Source of the DNA: Prochilodus magdalenae
Taxonomy: Eukaryota; Chordata; Actinopteri; Characiformes; Prochilodontidae
Direction of reading: 5' to 3'
NCBI GenBank assembly: GCA_024036415.1
Contig: JAMWET010005070.1
Location: 421,001-485,000, forward strand
DNA length: 64,000 nucleotides
Shown: positions 1-64,000 of the stretch, piece by piece
Layout: every line of letters starts with the position of its first letter
Numbering within the stretch: the stretch's first letter is position 1
Notes under the pieces: model-generated
Databases searched by the model: none
Told to the model about the DNA's origin: nothing
What the model saw: the letters and a program-made list of their open reading frames with translations, nothing else
Made by a program: the position numbers and the translations under genes

Positions 1-2687
1 GTCTGTATTTCTTTATTTATTTATTTTTGGGTCATTTTCTTTCATGAGGCAGTTCAGACACAGTTGTGAATAGCCAAAAGTTTGGAATGTAGATGCACGT
101 TGATGGTTAAGAGTGTCTAAGAGAATTGGAAATGATTTTGCTGCTGTGCTTTATTTCTGAAAGTGAATAGACAGTAAGCAGGTAAGTAAGAAACCACAGT
201 GTATCACAAAAAATACAAAGATAATGTTCAGCAGTACATTTGTCACAGTCACTCCATGGATAATAAGTGGGATGTGTGGGGCAGATGGAAAGGTCACAGC
301 GGGTGTTTAATCCTGCTTGCTGACCAGTAGTGTGTTTAACATTGTGTTGAGTGTTGAGTGGAACAAATACACAGAAAGTGAACACTAGAGTATTACAGAA
401 GTGCAAACTCAATTTAACCTGAATAACAAAGTAAAGATAATCCAGCCATCCAGGTTAATTCAGCTGGTAAATTTTTGCCAGTATCACATGTTGGTTGGGT
501 TTGGTCTTAAAAATGTGCATATGGGTCAGGTTTGGGCCTTAGTTGTGCACATGTTAAACAGCCCACCTACTAAGCAGTTCGAAGTTCGTAACAGTAGGCT
601 TTGGTTACCCAACAACACAACAGCCAAAACTTACTTAGTGAACCGAACAATGAGTTTTATTAACTTGTTTACTCAGTTGGTGTGTGAACATCTAGGATTG
701 TACAGATCCAAAAGCCTATACCTGTTTAATGATAAATTGTCTATTTTGTATATTAGCAATGTGCATAAATTAAGGTTTGATGCTGGATATTATACCAGCC
801 TTAGAATAGAAACTATTGCAGGTCCCAGTCTCTCAAATCAAATCAAATATTGAGATTAACAGTAAAAAAAAAAAAAGTTCTCAGAAATCTGTTTCTGAAG
901 ATCATATTAGCGGTCCTGGCTCCCTTTGCTTTACTTCTCTTACTCAGTCCTGCTGGACACCTCCTTAGTCTCCAGCTGAGTTCTTGATAAAAGGCTTTCT
1001 GAAAGGAACTCTCTGTTGTTTGAAATGTTAACGAGTAAATGAAATTGAGGCCTGGTCTCTTTCAGTCCTCGTTTGTCCTGCTCCATGAACTGGAGAGGAA
1101 GAACTGGTTTATTCAGGGCTCCACTGAGGTTCTGTTGGGCTCCAATAAAAACAACCCCCAGTCCGGCCTGCCTACAAATTCGCCTCCATTTCATTTGTCT
1201 CAGCACCTCGCCGCGAGGCAATATCTTCTCTATTGCAGTGGGAAAGATCTGGCTTTTAGGCTCAGCCTTGTTTGATCCGCTGGGCGAATAAAAAAATCCT
1301 CTTCCCTTCCTTTCCCATTATACATCCAACATATCAAGTGTGCCAAGCCCCTTGCCCCGTCCTCCGAGTCCGCTTTGGTACTGAGAACAGGTACATGTTG
1401 ATCTTTTTCCCCTCTATCTTGACCATATTTTCAGCCTCCTGTGGATGAGTAGTCCTGTTTTTTTCTATTCCATCATTATTTCAGTTGCACTTGGAGACTC
1501 TGCACTCATTCTGCTTCGTGTCAGAGTTCAGTGCGGTAATATCTGAAAATAGGGAGGCAGGACCACCGTCTCATACCAGAACCTTTTATTTCATGCTGTT
1601 TAAATCCTCCCCATAGATGGGATATTGGCCCTGCTCTAAATTAGGTAGCCGGCTACTTCTCACAGACCTGATTCTTTACCGGAGGCTCCAGGCTTTAGCT
1701 AGTTAATGAAAGCCATCCAGGCTCAACCAGGGAAAGACCCTCAGCCAAAAAACAGTGTCTGCCTCACTACCATCCCAGTGCCAGAAGCTAGCAGATTAGC
1801 TGGCCTACACGCTGCCTGTCGAGTGTGTTCAGACTCAAAGCTGTCTCTAGCTCTTCCACTTTGGTTCTTGGTGCTCATTAACTGACGCTGCGTGTTGAAT
1901 CTTACACTATGTGGCGTTTTTTGGCAGTGTGATTTCTGCAACATATTTTAATATTTCCATTTTAAGTTTTCCAAAAAAATCGAATGCCTTTGCTGGTGGG
2001 CTAAGTGCTCTCCATGAAGCTAGGTGAATATGCTCCATTAAGCGTATCTTGAAAATATGACTTGATAATGGTGGGACACAACAGGTGACCCTCCATTAAA
2101 TCACATTAAGATTAACATCATGAACTCCTGGCTGTTTTTAGTCATTAGTGAGGTCTGGTATTGTGTTTGTGTGGTTGTATACACCTTAAACTGCTCAAAT
2201 TTATTGTACATGACAATCTTAAACTCTTTTATACTCCTTGGAATTAAACAGGCTATTTGTAAGTGTCCCTTTCAGATAAAATATTTGAAAATTACATCTG
2301 TACTGATTTGTTTAACGGCTCATTCAAAAAGATATTTTGGGTGAAACAAACCTTATAGGTGTAATATGAATGGGGCAGGATAATCTGTTATAGCTTAAAT
2401 AGGTGGATAGATGTACATGTGGTTTTGGTTTTGATAACATCACAAAAACAGTGAATTTAAAATCTGTAGAATTTTTTCAATATTTGGTCTGTATAGACTT
2501 TGTTAAGTGAATGGTACATTTTGAAAATATAGCAGGGTTGTATTTTTTAAAAAGCAAGGGAATTCCGTTTTTCCATGAAAAAGAATTTTTCAGTAACTTT
2601 AGACATCCCACAATGCAAGCTCTAATCAATTAGTCAGCTGCACCTATCATGTATTTATCTTCATATCTTCCATATCTGTTCCTGCAG
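1..2687. other. Intron upstream of the FN3-4 exon (3' part)
   Basis: AT-rich intron with no exon I can recognise. An open frame of 150 codons at 401-853 (+) shows no known domain, no exon-like codon bias and no splice context; I treat it as chance or as an old repeat remnant. A G/C-richer stretch at 900-1300 also lacks recognisable coding content. The last 50 bases form the acceptor region for the exon at 2688. Confidence 0.7.
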
Positions 2688-63233
<60,546 letters not shown>

Positions 63234-64000
63234 GTACGTACCTTAACACCGCTCCACTGGGGTTGCTTCGGCCAGCGTAGCACTGATGATAAATGTGTAG
63301 GGCCATTTGGCTGACCTGCTATGTGCTAACTGTAATTAAAAATGCTGCTTTTTAATAAGACGACGTATAATATGTACATTTTTTTCAGTTCAGTCATATG
63401 TAACCTCAGAACAGTGATTTTTAGACAATCACTTTCACATGTGTGAGCCCTTAAAGAGTCTCTGTCATAGAACATAGACTTTTTTTTTTTGCTGTTTTGA
63501 CAGTTTCAGGGAATAATGTTAAGCTCCCAGACCATATATGCAAACTACGCTAAGCAAAAAATCATGATTTAAATTCATTATAATTTTGATAAAAATTTGA
63601 TTTTACTGCAGATTTAATTTATAACAGTTTTGCTCTTTAAATGATCCACAATACAGGACAGCCAGTCAAAACAGGGGCTGTTTTATGTCATCTTAGAGGC
63701 TTATGCATGCATAGTGTAAGGTGTACAGAGAGGCTAGAAAAAGATGCTGATTTTTATCAATGAAGTGGACCTTCATTCCTACCTAATAAATTCCTACCTA
63801 ATAAATTACAAGATGTTTCTTAAAACTACTGTATGTATGATTTAGGGATTTGGAGACCTCTCTGGTGAAAATATAGAATTGCACACAGTATGTACATTTT
63901 GTGCTTCCAATTAGAACAGGATTTTTTTTACTTTTGGCAAAAATGGCCAGTATTTGTCCCCCTCCCACACACAGCCCCGTACGAGGGTAAATGGCAGCTG
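63234..64000. other. Intron within D2, cut by the window end
   Basis: AT-rich intron, 767 bp visible. A perfect 15-bp tandem duplication sits at 63776-63805. No further D2 exon is recognisable before the window ends; the next expected peptide (following NYINAALMD) is not found. Confidence 0.6.
63776..63805. repeat. Perfect 15-bp tandem duplication
   Basis: ttcctacctaataaa occurs twice in a row without change. Confidence 0.95.

Noticed and set aside
107..412. 101-codon open frame on the - strand
   Set aside because: No recognisable motif, no splice context, AT-rich intron; taken as chance.
63234..64000. A further D2 exon before the window end
   Set aside because: No peptide resembling the next D2 segment (after NYINAALMD) is readable in any + frame.

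Overview
This window is nuclear DNA of a bony fish, most likely a teleost. It carries the middle and 3' part of one large, intron-rich gene on the + strand for a receptor-type protein tyrosine phosphatase of the R2B (MAM/Ig/fibronectin III) class. The spliced protein matches PTPRM (RPTP-mu) better than PTPRK, PTPRT or PTPRU. The clearest points are the transmembrane exon ([16 protein letters not shown]), the juxtamembrane exon (KLAKKRKET...RQEMTVMVNSM), the split catalytic signature and the start of D2. Teleost origin is inferred from Tc1/mariner-type and MITE-type repeats, abundant simple repeats and compact coding exons in large AT-rich introns. The exact species cannot be read from the sequence.

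Layout: 15 constitutive exons (1,900 coding bases, all reading frames consistent) run from 2688 to 63233. They encode the fourth fibronectin III domain (2688-2961), a 37-nt linker exon (7730-7766), the transmembrane exon (15287-15422), juxtamembrane exons (34150-34301, 36520-36594, 39920-40113), the catalytic D1 domain (44935 to about 62829) and the beginning of the D2 domain (63060-63233). The MAM, Ig and first FN3 exons lie upstream of the window and most of D2 lies downstream. About 97% of the window is intron.

The most interesting feature is a set of small, frame-preserving extra exons clustered around the membrane-spanning segment: 75 nt (9676-9750), 30 nt (17088-17117), 27 nt (38094-38120) and 12 nt (39148-39159). 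Each has consensus splice sites, a length divisible by three and the same phase as its flanking introns, so any combination keeps the frame. Two weaker additions are a 9-nt candidate microexon (41502-41510) and an in-frame upstream acceptor (39875). Together they suggest a combinatorial code that changes the extracellular stalk and the juxtamembrane region while the phosphatase domains stay constant.

The introns hold a 6-unit minisatellite of about 73 bp, a MITE with perfect 15-bp terminal inverted repeats, three decayed Tc1/mariner-like pieces, long C/T tracts, and a roughly 130-bp non-coding sequence present in two similar copies in two different introns (57860-57993 and 60111-60242). Several mixed-composition stretches are candidates for conserved non-coding elements, but conservation cannot be judged from one sequence. 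I recognised no second protein gene, tRNA, rRNA or nested gene.
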